Assembly (NCBI GenBank): GCA_934343915.1
Contig: CAKRIL010000017.1
Span: 5,979 to 69,978, forward strand
Length of the DNA stretch: 64,000 nucleotides
Direction of reading: 5' to 3'
DNA from: an uncultured Lachnospiraceae bacterium
Lineage (GTDB): Bacteria; Bacillota; Clostridia; Lachnospirales; Lachnospiraceae
The notes beneath the pieces are model-generated. The model searched no databases. It was not told the origin of the DNA and saw only the letters and a list, made by a program, of their open reading frames with translations. Below, piece after piece: positions 50,700 through 60,271 of the stretch; the first letter of the stretch is position 1; the number at the start of each line of letters is the position of its first letter. A program made the translations under genes and the position numbers.

Positions 50700-51762
50700 T
50701 GCCCGCATGATTCAGATGTCAGGAATAGGAACATATATCAAGACGCTGATGGGACAGGGAATATATGATATTGCACTCGGAGATAAAGCTGATATTCACA
50801 AGGTTGACGACAGTGTCAGCGTAATTGCCTATGAGGATAAGATATACGGAGTTTCCGAGCAGCTTCACTTCCCGGGCAGGGAGCTTAAAAAGAGCGGTGC
50901 GGACATGCTTCATGTGCCGCATTACAATGTACCCGTGTTTTACCGTGGAAGACTGGCTGTCACAATACATGATCTGACACATCTTGTGCTGCCGGAGTTC
51001 CTTCCGAATAAGTTCGCATACATATATGCAAAAATCATGTTGGGCTACGCAGTTAGAAAGGCGGAGGTAATCTTCACCGTATCGGAGAACTCAAAAAAGG
51101 ATATTATGCGCTTCTTTAAGGTGCGCGAGGATAAGATATCAGTGGTATACAATGCTGTTGATTCCAAGTTCAAGGTCAAGGGAAGAAGCGAAGTCGAATA
51201 TCTTATTGACAAGTATAAGCTTCCGCATGACAAAAAGGTCATAATGTATGTGGGAAACCTTAAGCAGCATAAGAACCTCGGAAGACTCCTCGAGGCTTAT
51301 GCCGGGATGAATGGAAAAGATGATACCTGTCTTGTGCTGGTTGGCAAGGCATTTGACAGTGAAGACCTTACTCCTAAGATAAAGGAGCTTGGAATTGAGA
51401 GCAATGTCATAAGAACGGGAATAATTGTAGATGAGGAGCTGGTGGATTTTTATAATCTTGCAGATCTGTTCGTGTTTCCGTCACTGTATGAGGGCTTCGG
51501 CATTCCGCCTCTTGAGGCTATGGCATGCGGTACGCCTGTTGTATGCTCGGACAATTCCTCACTTCCCGAGGTTGTGGGTGATGCAGCATACACATTCAAT
51601 CCGTATGATACGGACATGATACGCGAAGCTATGGAGAAGGTTCTTTCCGACGAAGAGTTTGCGGCTTCACTGGTTAAAAAAGGGTATAAGAGAGTAGAAA
51701 TATTCACGCCGGAGAATGTTATCAACAGAACCAGGACGGCGTTTGACAGAATAAAGGGTTAA
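50683..51762 (+). CDS. GT4-family glycosyltransferase
   Basis: 359 residues from the ATG at 50683; an upstream in-frame reading lacks homology-like sequence. The opening MKIAIDARMIQMSGIGTY, VGNLKQHKNLGRLLEAY near residue 187 and FPSLYEGFGIPPLEAMACG near residue 265 are standard for the mannosyl-/rhamnosyl-transferase group of GT4. The Shine-Dalgarno site is weak, in keeping with translational coupling to the overlapping upstream gene. Confidence 0.9.
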   Translation: MKIAIDARMIQMSGIGTYIKTLMGQGIYDIALGDKADIHKVDDSVSVIAYEDKIYGVSEQLHFPGRELKKSGADMLHVPHYNVPVFYRGRLAVTIHDLTHLVLPEFLPNKFAYIYAKIMLGYAVRKAEVIFTVSENSKKDIMRFFKVREDKISVVYNAVDSKFKVKGRSEVEYLIDKYKLPHDKKVIMYVGNLKQHKNLGRLLEAYAGMNGKDDTCLVLVGKAFDSEDLTPKIKELGIESNVIRTGIIVDEELVDFYNLADLFVFPSLYEGFGIPPLEAMACGTPVVCSDNSSLPEVVGDAAYTFNPYDTDMIREAMEKVLSDEEFAASLVKKGYKRVEIFTPENVINRTRTAFDRIKG

Positions 51763-51768
51763 TATAAG

Positions 51769-53097
51769 ATGGTAAAAGCAGAAAAGTATTGTGAGCAGAA
51801 TTCTGTGCTTACAATGTGTGAAAAATCTAAATTTTATGGTGTGAGCTACGTGCTCCTGCTCATAACGGTGTTTATCAATGTGACTTTCCCTAAGGCAGGA
51901 ATCAAGCTTGGCGGCATTCCTCTTACGGTGGGGAATGTTTTTTTGCTGTTCACAGTTATGATGTGGTTTTTCTATGTGCTGTGGAGGAGATGCTTTGTCT
52001 TTTCCAAGGCTGAGAGGCTTGTAATTATAGGGTGTCTTTATTGGCTTATCAGATTTCTTTTAACGATGGTTGGTGGAAGAGCGGGATTATCCGATTGGGT
52101 AGGATTTTTTGTACCGCTTGTCATATATCCGTTCACTTTTATCGTGTTCAATTTCTTTATCACACAGCAGAAGCAGATTGATTACATCCTTCGTATGCTG
52201 ATGTGGGGAACGATTATAGTATTCGCATTTGGATTTTTACAGGCGGCATTCGGAATAGAGAAGTTCTCAATTCCGGGTCTCACAGTCAATTACACGGACT
52301 ATATCTCCAGCACGAACTGGTATGCTGATAAGTATAACGGCGTGCAGGAGGGCGTGACATACTCTAAGACCGTATCGACATATCAGAACGGTAATCTCTT
52401 AGGAGTTAATATCCTTCTGTTCTGTCCTATGGTATATGAGAGCATAAAGAAGAAATCATGGCAGCGAATCTACATGCTGGTATTTATTTTATTCTGTATA
52501 CTCACAGGCTCTAAGACTTGCTGGGTAGGAATATTTTTATACCTTTTCATCAAGTCAGTGGTCATAATCAACAGGAAGTGGGCTGACGGACGAAAGATAC
52601 AGCTTGCGTGTCTCATAATTGCCGTGATTCCTGTTATTGCTGCGGTATTTTTAAATATGTTTCCGCAGATTATGGAGAGATTCAGGGATTCGTTCACACT
52701 TGAGAACATCAATGACCTGTCCGGACGCTCAGAGTCCATGTCAAGGCTTATTGATTTCTTTGTAAATAAGTCCGAATGGATTCTGATAGGACCTTATGGC
52801 CTTACAAGCTACTGGGGAAGCAGCTATGAGATGGCATATTTCTGCATTCTCATGATTGGAGGCATTGCAGGACTTATAGCGTTCCTCGGGCCGATTATCT
52901 ATATACTTGTAAAGTATATCGGAAAGCACGTTAAGGAATCGAAGATTTTAAAGGGTGTGTGCCACGGCGTTGTGGTATATATTATTATTGCATTTGTCGA
53001 AGGGGCATTATGGCTTCCGCCTACTGCGGTGAATCTGTGGATGGTTCTCGCCCTCGGCTATAAAATGAGCCTTTTTATGGAGGAAAACAGACAATGA
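51769..53097 (+). CDS. O-antigen ligase/polymerase family (Wzy/WaaL-like) membrane protein
   Basis: 442 residues, about eleven membrane segments. A long extracytoplasmic loop (about 165-215), the ILTGSKTCWVGIFLY segment and the later DLSGRSESMSRL region are features of the Wzy_C/O-antigen ligase superfamily. It is the second candidate polymerase of the locus. One of the two may polymerise the main repeat and the other join or polymerise a side glycan. Overlaps the next GT4 gene by four bases. Confidence 0.78.
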   Translation: MVKAEKYCEQNSVLTMCEKSKFYGVSYVLLLITVFINVTFPKAGIKLGGIPLTVGNVFLLFTVMMWFFYVLWRRCFVFSKAERLVIIGCLYWLIRFLLTMVGGRAGLSDWVGFFVPLVIYPFTFIVFNFFITQQKQIDYILRMLMWGTIIVFAFGFLQAAFGIEKFSIPGLTVNYTDYISSTNWYADKYNGVQEGVTYSKTVSTYQNGNLLGVNILLFCPMVYESIKKKSWQRIYMLVFILFCILTGSKTCWVGIFLYLFIKSVVIINRKWADGRKIQLACLIIAVIPVIAAVFLNMFPQIMERFRDSFTLENINDLSGRSESMSRLIDFFVNKSEWILIGPYGLTSYWGSSYEMAYFCILMIGGIAGLIAFLGPIIYILVKYIGKHVKESKILKGVCHGVVVYIIIAFVEGALWLPPTAVNLWMVLALGYKMSLFMEENRQ

Positions 53098-54212
53098 GAA
53101 TCGGAATAGATGCCAGACCGCTGCGAAAGCAGAGAGCAGGCATAGGAACATATGTATATAACATTGTAAAGTTTTTAAACGAAACGGACAATGACAACGA
53201 ATACTATCTTTTTTCAAGCAAGGAGGTGTTCGTTGACTTTAAGCTCGGCGACAACTGGCACATCGTGACAGAGAGCTTTCCTATCGGGACACTCTGGCTG
53301 GCGTTACGAGGAAGTGCACTGATAAAGAAATATGACATAGATGTGTTCTGGGGAACACAGCATGTGCTTCCGTGGGGCAGGCCGGGGAAGGTAAGATATG
53401 TGCTTACCATATGCGACCTTGCACAGTTCCGCATAAAGAACATCGGAAGCAGATACAACACGATTATTCAGAAGTTCTTCGTCAAGAGTTCTTGTAAGAA
53501 GGCTGACAGGATACTGGCAATCTCCGAGGCAACAAAGTATGACATAATAGATATCTTCGGAATAGAATCCTCAAGAATCGCATGCACATATCTCGGGGGT
53601 AATGACAGACCTGAGAGCTCGAAGGACGGCGAGATTGAAGAGGTTAAGAAGAAGTTCAAAATATCGGGAAAGTATTTTCTCTATGTCAGTACAATAGAGC
53701 CGAGGAAGAATGTTGAGACAATAATAAAGGGCTTTGACCTGTTTATGTCAAAAAGAGCTGATGAAAGAGAGCAGTATTTTATGGTGCTTGCCGGCGGACT
53801 CGGCTGGAAGTACGAGGGTGTGCTTGAACAGCTTGAAAAGAGCAGCTTTAAGGACAATATTATTATGACGGGATTCATCAGCCAGAAGGAAAAGCAGTGT
53901 CTTTTTGAAGGCGCTGATGCATTCGTATACCCTTCACTGTATGAGGGCTTCGGAATTCCGCTTCTTGAGGCGATGAATTATGGACTGCCTATTATAACAA
54001 CCAATGTCTCATCCCTTCCGGAGGTCGGACAGGATGCTGTTATGTATATGAAGGAGCCGGCAGATGCAGAGAGTCTTGCACAGCTTATGGATAAGTGTGC
54101 CGGGCTGTCAGATGAAGAGAAGCAGGAGATAGCAGCGGGCGATAAGAAGCAGCGCGATAAGTTCTCATGGAATAAATGTGCTGTGGAGACACTTGGCTTT
54201 TTGACAGAATAG
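53094..54212 (+). CDS. GT4-family glycosyltransferase
   Basis: 372 residues: MRIGIDARPLRKQRAGIGTY opens the fold, VSTIEPRKNVETIIKGF is near residue 200, and YPSLYEGFGIPLLEAMNYG near 279 holds the donor E-x7-E motif. It is clearly similar in layout to the protein encoded at 50683-51762, so the two may have arisen by duplication, though they differ considerably in sequence. It transfers a hexose or deoxyhexose, not defined further. Confidence 0.9.
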   Translation: MRIGIDARPLRKQRAGIGTYVYNIVKFLNETDNDNEYYLFSSKEVFVDFKLGDNWHIVTESFPIGTLWLALRGSALIKKYDIDVFWGTQHVLPWGRPGKVRYVLTICDLAQFRIKNIGSRYNTIIQKFFVKSSCKKADRILAISEATKYDIIDIFGIESSRIACTYLGGNDRPESSKDGEIEEVKKKFKISGKYFLYVSTIEPRKNVETIIKGFDLFMSKRADEREQYFMVLAGGLGWKYEGVLEQLEKSSFKDNIIMTGFISQKEKQCLFEGADAFVYPSLYEGFGIPLLEAMNYGLPIITTNVSSLPEVGQDAVMYMKEPADAESLAQLMDKCAGLSDEEKQEIAAGDKKQRDKFSWNKCAVETLGFLTE

Positions 54213-54234
54213 CAATGCTTGGAGTAAGATTGGT

Positions 54235-55104
54235 ATGAAGACGGGAATAGTAATACTTAATTATAATGATGCGGTATCTACGTCGACGCTTGTGGACAGC
54301 ATAATCGGCTATGCTTCCATAGGGCATATTGCCGTGGTTGACAACTGCTCGACGGACGAATCATGGAAGATTCTTAAGAATAAGTATGATGCACAGGAGA
54401 AGGTGTCCGTTATATCTTCAGGAAAGAACGGAGGATATTCATACGGCAACAATTACGGAGCACGCTATCTTATAAAAGAGTACGGAACGGATATTATATT
54501 CATTGCCAATCCGGATGTGCTTTTTGACGAGGCTCTCATAGAAGCAATCACGCAGAAGTATGAGAAAAAAGAGGGCTACGCCGTTCTTACCGGTGTCATG
54601 ATGCGGCCGGACGGAAGTGTTGACCCGGCACCGTACAGGCAGCTCTTTTCGTATACACATGACCTCGGTGACTGCTTCCTTACGATAAGAAGGCTTGTGT
54701 ATGAGAAGAAGAGATATGAAGTGGATTATTCCGTTCCTGTCATGGATGTGGAGGTAGTACAGGGTTCGTTTTTTGCAATAACCGCGGAAGCCTTTGAGAA
54801 GATAAACGGACTTGATGAGAATATATTTCTGTACTATGAGGAGCTTATACTGGCAAAGAAGCTTAAGGCTGCCGGGTATAAGACGGGACTTTTGACGGAT
54901 AAGACATATCTTCACAATCATTCGGTGTCGATACGCAGGTCAATGAAGAATATAAAAATATGGAAGGCAGTACTAAGGTCTAAGTATTATTATCAGAAAA
55001 ACTATAATAATGCCAATGCATTACAGATGATTTTGCTTAGAATATGCGGTGGTTTTTCCTTATTTGAAAAATTAATCATTGAAGTATTAAGAAAAATGTT
55101 GTAA
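54235..55104 (+). CDS. GT2-family glycosyltransferase, rhamnosyltransferase-like
   Basis: 289 residues. KTGIVILNYND at the start, VVDNCSTDES near residue 34, NGGYSYGNNYGARY near 64 and FIANPDVLF near 88 follow the WbbL-type rhamnosyltransferase pattern of GT2; FFLYYEE-type Glu residues (ENIFLYYEELIL near 194) complete the active site. The C-terminus is basic and amphipathic. Rhamnose is only a likely donor; dTDP-rhamnose genes are not in the window. Confidence 0.87.
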   Translation: MKTGIVILNYNDAVSTSTLVDSIIGYASIGHIAVVDNCSTDESWKILKNKYDAQEKVSVISSGKNGGYSYGNNYGARYLIKEYGTDIIFIANPDVLFDEALIEAITQKYEKKEGYAVLTGVMMRPDGSVDPAPYRQLFSYTHDLGDCFLTIRRLVYEKKRYEVDYSVPVMDVEVVQGSFFAITAEAFEKINGLDENIFLYYEELILAKKLKAAGYKTGLLTDKTYLHNHSVSIRRSMKNIKIWKAVLRSKYYYQKNYNNANALQMILLRICGGFSLFEKLIIEVLRKML

Positions 55105-55150
55105 AATAAAAAGCAGTGTATTATTAACAGATAGATAGGTCGTAGAATAT

Positions 55151-56575
55151 ATGAATCAGAACAAGCATAGCGGAATCAACATAATGCTTCTGCTAATTGA
55201 TTTAGTCAGCATGCTGATATGCTTTTTCAGCATAGATTTCCTTAATCTGCATTTCTTTGATAAGCAGATATATATGAGCTATGAGGTTATCTTAGAATTA
55301 TTAGGACCGATTTTTTTAGCATATTCTATTGTTTTTATATTTTTTAACCAGAATCAGGATTTCCTTAAGAGAGGATATCTCGAAGAGTTTCTTTACGTTT
55401 TGAAGATGAACCTTCTGTTCGCGATGGTGCTGCTTCTTTTACTGTTTGGAAGCAGAAGCACGGCAACAATGGCAAGACGAGGGCTTTTCGGAGCACTCGG
55501 AATGAATACGGTTCTCATGTATGCATGCCATTGCCTGTATAAGTCGTATCTGAGATGGTGGTTCAACAAGAAGAGGAATGTAACTCATGTCTATCTTGTG
55601 ACAACCTCTGACAGAGCTGAGAAGATAATCAATCAGCTTAAAAGAAGTGATGAGCAGTTCACAAGGCGCATCAAGGGAGTTGCAATTGTTGACAACGACA
55701 TGCACGGTCAGCAGATTGCCGGAGTTCCCGTTGTTGCGGCATATGAGGATGCACTTGAGTATGCCAAGATTAACATAGTTGATGAAGTATATATCAACGT
55801 GTCGTATGTGACAGGGACATCACTCAAGGACTTTATAATGGAATTCGAGAGGATGGGTATAACCGTCTTTTTGAATATAAATATTCTTGAGAATTTCGAG
55901 GGCTTTGACAAGCAGGTGACAATGTACGGGGAGTTTCCTGTAATTTCTTTCTGTGCGAAGACCTTCGAGCAGAACAAGATGATTGTCAAGAGAGTGATTG
56001 ATATTGTTGGAGCGATTGTGGGACTTATTGTGACCGCAATAGTTACAATATTTGTCGCACCTGCGATTCTTATTGAGTCACCGGGACCGATTTTCTTCAA
56101 GCAGAAGAGAGTGGGTAAGAACGGAAGATATTTCTATATGTATAAGTTCCGTTCAATGTACCGTGACGCGGAGGAACGCAAGAAGGCTCTTATGGAACAG
56201 AATGAGATGAAGGGTCTCATGTTCAAGATGACGGATGACCCGAGAATTACCAAGGTAGGAAAGTTCATACGTGCCACAAGCATAGATGAGCTTCCACAGT
56301 TCTTTAATGTTCTGAAGGGTGACATGAGCCTTGTGGGGACACGTCCTCCTACGGTCGATGAATTTATGCAGTATGCCGGATATCACAAGAGAAGACTCAG
56401 CATTAAGCCGGGTATAACAGGTCTGTGGCAGGTAAGCGGAAGAAGCAACATTGAAGACTTTGAGGATGTTGTGAAGCTTGACCTGGAGTATATAGATAAC
56501 TGGTCTCTTGCACTGGATATTAAGATACTGTTCAAGACCGTTCTGGTAGTATTCAAGAAGGATGGTTCAAGATAA
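55151..56575 (+). CDS. Polyprenyl-phosphate sugar-1-phosphate transferase (WbaP/CpsE type)
   Basis: 474 residues: about four N-terminal membrane helices, a CoA-binding-like cytosolic domain (about 145-255), a re-entrant helix near residue 285 and the catalytic PGT domain with KFRSMYRDAEERK near 330, DELPQFFNVLKGDMSLVGTRPP near 378-399 (Asp-Glu pair at the active site) and GLWQVSGRS near 422. It starts each repeat unit by moving a hexose-1-phosphate onto undecaprenyl phosphate. Placed near the end of the locus instead of the beginning. Confidence 0.95.
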   Translation: MNQNKHSGINIMLLLIDLVSMLICFFSIDFLNLHFFDKQIYMSYEVILELLGPIFLAYSIVFIFFNQNQDFLKRGYLEEFLYVLKMNLLFAMVLLLLLFGSRSTATMARRGLFGALGMNTVLMYACHCLYKSYLRWWFNKKRNVTHVYLVTTSDRAEKIINQLKRSDEQFTRRIKGVAIVDNDMHGQQIAGVPVVAAYEDALEYAKINIVDEVYINVSYVTGTSLKDFIMEFERMGITVFLNINILENFEGFDKQVTMYGEFPVISFCAKTFEQNKMIVKRVIDIVGAIVGLIVTAIVTIFVAPAILIESPGPIFFKQKRVGKNGRYFYMYKFRSMYRDAEERKKALMEQNEMKGLMFKMTDDPRITKVGKFIRATSIDELPQFFNVLKGDMSLVGTRPPTVDEFMQYAGYHKRRLSIKPGITGLWQVSGRSNIEDFEDVVKLDLEYIDNWSLALDIKILFKTVLVVFKKDGSR

Positions 56576-56600
56576 AAGAGAGGAAGATAAGGGAAGAAAA

Positions 56601-57734
56601 ATGGCTACTAAGAAAAAGAAGAAAACCAATAAGACGAATATAGCGGTGATTATAACATGTGCGGTACTCGCATTCATTCTTATAGTTGTGCTTTGCGCAT
56701 ACTTAATTTTAAAGAGCTATATCGGCAAGATTAATATTGTGGATAAGGATGACTGGGGCAGCATTACGGTTAATACCGATCCGCAGACGGATGACGACGG
56801 CAACACGATAAGTGAGACCACGATGGATGCCGAGATTAACAGCTCGGGAGCTGAGAACTTCGGTAACGGTGAAGGTGCCGAGAAGGATTATGTTAAGAAT
56901 ATTGTGCTTATAGGCGTTGATAACAGACATTTTGAGAATATTCTTTCGAACCCGGGTAATTCCGATGCGATAATTCTCGTATCAATCAACTCAAAGACAA
57001 AGAAGGTATATCTCACATCAATCATGAGAGATACGGCAGCTTATATCAGATATACTGATGAGCTTAAGCAGAAGGCAAGTGCTATGGGAAGAACATATTC
57101 GGACGGATATGACAAGATTAACATAGCCAATGCAAGAGGAGGCCCTGAGTTCCTTCTCGACATAATCGAGGGTAACTTCAAGATTAAGGTTGACGATTAT
57201 ATTCTTGTAGATTTTTACAGCCTGATTGATATTATTGATGTTTTGGGCGGAATACCTATGACACTCACTGATGCTGAGGCTGAGGCAGCCAACAACTATA
57301 TCAGAGATATGGATTTTGACCGCCATATAGAGAATTGGGAGACAGCCAACGTGCTTAGCGGAGGAGGAAACCTCATTCTTAACGGTGTTCAGGCAGTAGG
57401 ATATGCCAGAGAGAGACAGACAGCAGGTTCTGACTTTAACAGAACAAGCAGACAGAGAGCCGTTATCGAGCAGATTATTATCAAGGCTAAGAAGATGAGT
57501 GTGTCACAGCTCAATGACCTTGTAAATACATTGTTCCCTAAGGTGTACACTAACATGAAGGAATCTGACATACTTTCAATGGTAGCTGATGCGGTTACAT
57601 ATTTAGGATACGATGTTGAACAGCTGAGAGTTCCGTTTGACGGTATGTATGAGTCTGTAAGCGGCGGTAATCTTTTACCGGACTATGACGCTACTATCGA
57701 GAAACTTCAGAGCATAATTTTTGCAACAGAATAA
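56601..57734 (+). CDS. LytR-CpsA-Psr family protein (first copy)
   Basis: 377 residues from the ATG at 56601; the longer reading from 56562 overlaps the previous gene. One membrane helix at about 14-36, a linker, then the LCP domain: VLIGVDNRHF near residue 107, NSDAIILVSIN near 123, MRDTAAYI near 145, and YARERQTAGSDFNRTSRQ near 272. LCP enzymes transfer lipid-linked polymers to peptidoglycan outside the cell. The canonical Arg of the R-S-D-T-M motif is replaced by Asn here. Confidence 0.93.
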   Translation: MATKKKKKTNKTNIAVIITCAVLAFILIVVLCAYLILKSYIGKINIVDKDDWGSITVNTDPQTDDDGNTISETTMDAEINSSGAENFGNGEGAEKDYVKNIVLIGVDNRHFENILSNPGNSDAIILVSINSKTKKVYLTSIMRDTAAYIRYTDELKQKASAMGRTYSDGYDKINIANARGGPEFLLDIIEGNFKIKVDDYILVDFYSLIDIIDVLGGIPMTLTDAEAEAANNYIRDMDFDRHIENWETANVLSGGGNLILNGVQAVGYARERQTAGSDFNRTSRQRAVIEQIIIKAKKMSVSQLNDLVNTLFPKVYTNMKESDILSMVADAVTYLGYDVEQLRVPFDGMYESVSGGNLLPDYDATIEKLQSIIFATE

Positions 57735-57748
57735 CAGGCTGATTAATG

Positions 57749-57783
57749 GAGTGGCTACGGCATCTGTCTGTAACCACTCTTTT
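57749..57783 (+). terminator. Terminator between the two LCP genes
   Basis: GAGTGG (57749-57754) pairs with CCACTC (57774-57779), extended inward by TACGG/CTGTA after one mismatch, with a short T run. Confidence 0.7.
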
Positions 57784-57802
57784 GCCATGTAAAATAGGTG
57801 CT

Positions 57803-57831
57803 TTGACATAGTAAAGAACATGGGGGATATT
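57803..57831 (+). promoter_or_regulatory. Promoter of second LCP gene
   Basis: TTGACA (57803-57808) with GATATT (57826-57831) at 17 bases, downstream of the terminator, so the second LCP gene can be transcribed independently. Confidence 0.55.
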
Positions 57832-57855
57832 ATTGATTAACAGGAGAGTAAGAAT

Positions 57856-58983
57856 ATGAGTAAAAAGAAAAAATCAGCAGGTAAGATTATAGGAATTGTT
57901 GTAGGGTGCATTGTTGCAGCGATAGCTGTATTCGCACTCAGCTGTTATCTGATTCTTGTTCATTATATCAACAAGAGAAACTATGTACCGACGAATGAGA
58001 ACTTTACGCTTCTTGATGAGACACCGTCATTTTTGGAGGACGTGCTTAATCCTTCATCAACTCAGACGGCAACGGATTCCAACAAGGAAGAGATTGAGTC
58101 ATATAAGAATGAGGTTGAGAGTCAGGCTGGCAATACGACTGGGGTTGACGAGGAGCTTGTATCGGATGTGTATAACATTCTTCTTGTCGGCTCCGATATA
58201 CGTCCTGATGAGATAGTTGGACGTTCGGACACAATGATTCTTGTATCCATAAATAAGGAGACAAAGAGAATTGTCGCAACCTCCTTCCTCAGAGATACAT
58301 ATGTAAAGATACCGATTAAGAATGAGTTCCACAAGCTTAATGCGGCGTATGCATACGGCGGAATCGAGCTTTTATTTGAGACACTTCAGTATAACTACGG
58401 AATCACGGTAGATAAGTATGTGGCAGTTGATTTCCTGTCATTTATTGATGCCATTGATATACTTGGAGGACTCGATGTGCAGGTGTATGAGGATGAGCTG
58501 TACTGGTTCAACCAGTATATCCATGCCAGCAACCTTCTTGTTGAGCCGCCTGAGAGAGAGGATTCGGACTATGTCGACCATGCGGACGGTTCATATCAGC
58601 ACCTTAATGGCAAGCAGGCACTTGCGTATGCGAGATTCAGATATGTCGGTAACGGTGACTTTACAAGAACCGACAGACAGAGAAGAGTTGTTCAGGAGAT
58701 ATTCAATAAGATTAAGACAATGGATATTGGAACGGTCATAAAGCTCCTTGACGAGATTATACCTCAGATTACAACGAATCTTGATACCAATGAATGCTTA
58801 GAACTTATTGCAATGCTTCCGGAAATCTCAAAATATGACGTTATTTCGTGGCATATCCCGGATGACGAATTTAAGTACATGACGATTGATGGTGATGATG
58901 TCGTTGCGATTGATTTCAGCTACTATATGAAGAAGCTTTACAATTACATATACACCGACGCACAGCCTGAGAGCAAAAATTAA
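57856..58983 (+). CDS. LytR-CpsA-Psr family protein (second copy)
   Basis: 375 residues with one membrane helix at about 12-36 and an LCP domain: LLVGSDIRPDE near residue 114, GRSDTMILVSIN near 124 (canonical Arg and Asp present), FLRDTYVKIP near 145 and YARFRYVGNGDFTRTDRQRR near 259-278. It differs from the preceding LCP protein by a complete R-S-D-T-M motif and by separate transcription. One copy may serve the polymer made here, the other a different wall polymer (inference). Confidence 0.94.
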   Translation: MSKKKKSAGKIIGIVVGCIVAAIAVFALSCYLILVHYINKRNYVPTNENFTLLDETPSFLEDVLNPSSTQTATDSNKEEIESYKNEVESQAGNTTGVDEELVSDVYNILLVGSDIRPDEIVGRSDTMILVSINKETKRIVATSFLRDTYVKIPIKNEFHKLNAAYAYGGIELLFETLQYNYGITVDKYVAVDFLSFIDAIDILGGLDVQVYEDELYWFNQYIHASNLLVEPPEREDSDYVDHADGSYQHLNGKQALAYARFRYVGNGDFTRTDRQRRVVQEIFNKIKTMDIGTVIKLLDEIIPQITTNLDTNECLELIAMLPEISKYDVISWHIPDDEFKYMTIDGDDVVAIDFSYYMKKLYNYIYTDAQPESKN

Positions 58984-58993
58984 GGAGCCGGTA

Positions 58994-59584
58994 ATGCGTT
59001 CGGGAAAGAGTAGATTACTGCTGTACATACCCGTGCTGCTGTGGATGGGAGTTATATTCATGTTCTCAGCCGATAGCGGCAGCGTATCCGCAATGCACAG
59101 CGGCAGAGTGTCATACATGGTTGCGTCCGCAGTCGATACGGTACTCAGACTTAATATGTCTGATATCGAGAAGAGCGGATTTTCACAAGGTCTGTCATTT
59201 ATTGTGAGAAAGACAGCTCATTTCAGTGAATATTTTATACTCGGACTGTTGTTATATGCTGCCATAAGTGTGAATTACGGCAGAATCTTAGATTCCATGG
59301 ATGAAGATAGAAGCTTTCTGAAAATAATCAGACTGCGGTATTTTCTTCCGGTAATAATAGTATTCGGGTATGCGGGAACGGATGAGCTTCATCAGTACTT
59401 TGTGCCGGATCGATGCTGCAGCTTCAGGGATGTGCTCATTGATACCGCAGGAGGACTTGTTACGATACTCATTATAAGCCTTATAAGGTACATTCGCCGC
59501 AGGGCGGCATATAATAAAGCAAATACCTCTGCACGGAGAATGGATAATGAGAATATGCAATCTGAGGGAAAAGCAGGTCATTAA
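58994..59584 (+). CDS. VanZ-family membrane protein
   Basis: 196 residues with four membrane helices. The VanZ pattern is present: WMGVIFMFSADSG near residue 15-27, FIVRKTAHFSEYFILG near 66-81, and the late DELHQYFVPDRCCSFRDVLIDTAG near 129-152 shows the conserved H-Q and R-D residues. VanZ in the vancomycin cluster raises teicoplanin resistance by an unknown route; chromosomal relatives are common and have no defined role. AAGGAG precedes the ATG; it likely shares the LCP transcript. Confidence 0.85.
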   Translation: MRSGKSRLLLYIPVLLWMGVIFMFSADSGSVSAMHSGRVSYMVASAVDTVLRLNMSDIEKSGFSQGLSFIVRKTAHFSEYFILGLLLYAAISVNYGRILDSMDEDRSFLKIIRLRYFLPVIIVFGYAGTDELHQYFVPDRCCSFRDVLIDTAGGLVTILIISLIRYIRRRAAYNKANTSARRMDNENMQSEGKAGH

Positions 59585-59801
59585 TTCGGTTGACTGCAAG
59601 ATTCTTGGTTATGTACAGGATGTCGAGTTCGACTTGTGCTCCGGCTGTATCAAGGCGATTATTGTGCCGGGACCGCCGAAGCTGTTCTGCTTTTTCGGAT
59701 CCGACTGTGAATATGTAATTCCGTTTGAATGTATAGTGAATGTCGGTCCGGACGTGATATTGGTAAATGTGTGTCCGGAGAAGATAATAGTAAAATTGTA
59801 G
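59547..59801 (+). CDS. YlmC/YmxH-family PRC-barrel sporulation-associated protein
   Basis: 84 residues. NLREKQVINSVDCKILGY at the start and IKAIIVPGPP in the middle match the YlmC/YmxH family, small PRC-barrel proteins found in endospore formers. In Clostridia and Bacilli the genes lie near sporulation or cell division genes; molecular role unknown. It overlaps the vanZ-like gene by 38 bases in another frame; GGAGAA precedes the ATG. Confidence 0.85.
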   Translation: MRICNLREKQVINSVDCKILGYVQDVEFDLCSGCIKAIIVPGPPKLFCFFGSDCEYVIPFECIVNVGPDVILVNVCPEKIIVKL

Positions 59802-59813
59802 GAGGAAAACCAT

Positions 59814-60263
59814 ATGAAGTGTCCGTTTTGCGGTACAGAGAATACAAGAGTAATAGATTCAAGACCTGCCGATGATGCATTCTCCATAAGGAGAAGACGA
59901 CAGTGTGATGTGTGTGACAAGAGATTCACGACATACGAAAAGGTTGAGACAATGCCGCTTGTTGTCGTAAAAAAGGATAATAACAGGGAGCCATATTCCA
60001 GAGAGAAGCTTCAGAACGGTATACTTCAATCCTGCCATAAGCGTCCGGTATCGGTTGAGCAGATTACACATATTGTCGATGAGATTGAGAATACAATTTC
60101 TAATATAGAACCAAGGGAGATTCCGACAAGCATGATAGGAGAGCTTGTTATGGACAAGCTAAAGGATGTGGATGCGGTAGCATATGTGCGATTCGCCTCC
60201 GTATACAGAGAATTCAAGGATGTCAATACATTCATGGACGAGCTTAAGAAGATGTTGAAATAG
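59814..60263 (+). CDS. nrdR: Transcriptional repressor NrdR
   Basis: 149 residues: zinc ribbon with CPFCGTENT at the start and CDVCDKRFTTYE near residues 31-42, followed by an ATP-cone domain (about 49-139). NrdR senses ATP/dATP and represses ribonucleotide reductase genes by binding paired NrdR boxes. No nrd gene is in the window. AGGAGG precedes the ATG. Position next to ylmC/ymxH resembles other Clostridia. Confidence 0.97.
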   Translation: MKCPFCGTENTRVIDSRPADDAFSIRRRRQCDVCDKRFTTYEKVETMPLVVVKKDNNREPYSREKLQNGILQSCHKRPVSVEQITHIVDEIENTISNIEPREIPTSMIGELVMDKLKDVDAVAYVRFASVYREFKDVNTFMDELKKMLK

Positions 60264-60271
60264 GAGGCAGA

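Noticed and set aside
38734..58983. Polysaccharide locus as a recently acquired genomic island
   Set aside because: No integrase, transposase, tRNA, direct repeats or obvious codon-use shift is seen at its borders; such loci vary among strains, but the sequence alone does not prove transfer.
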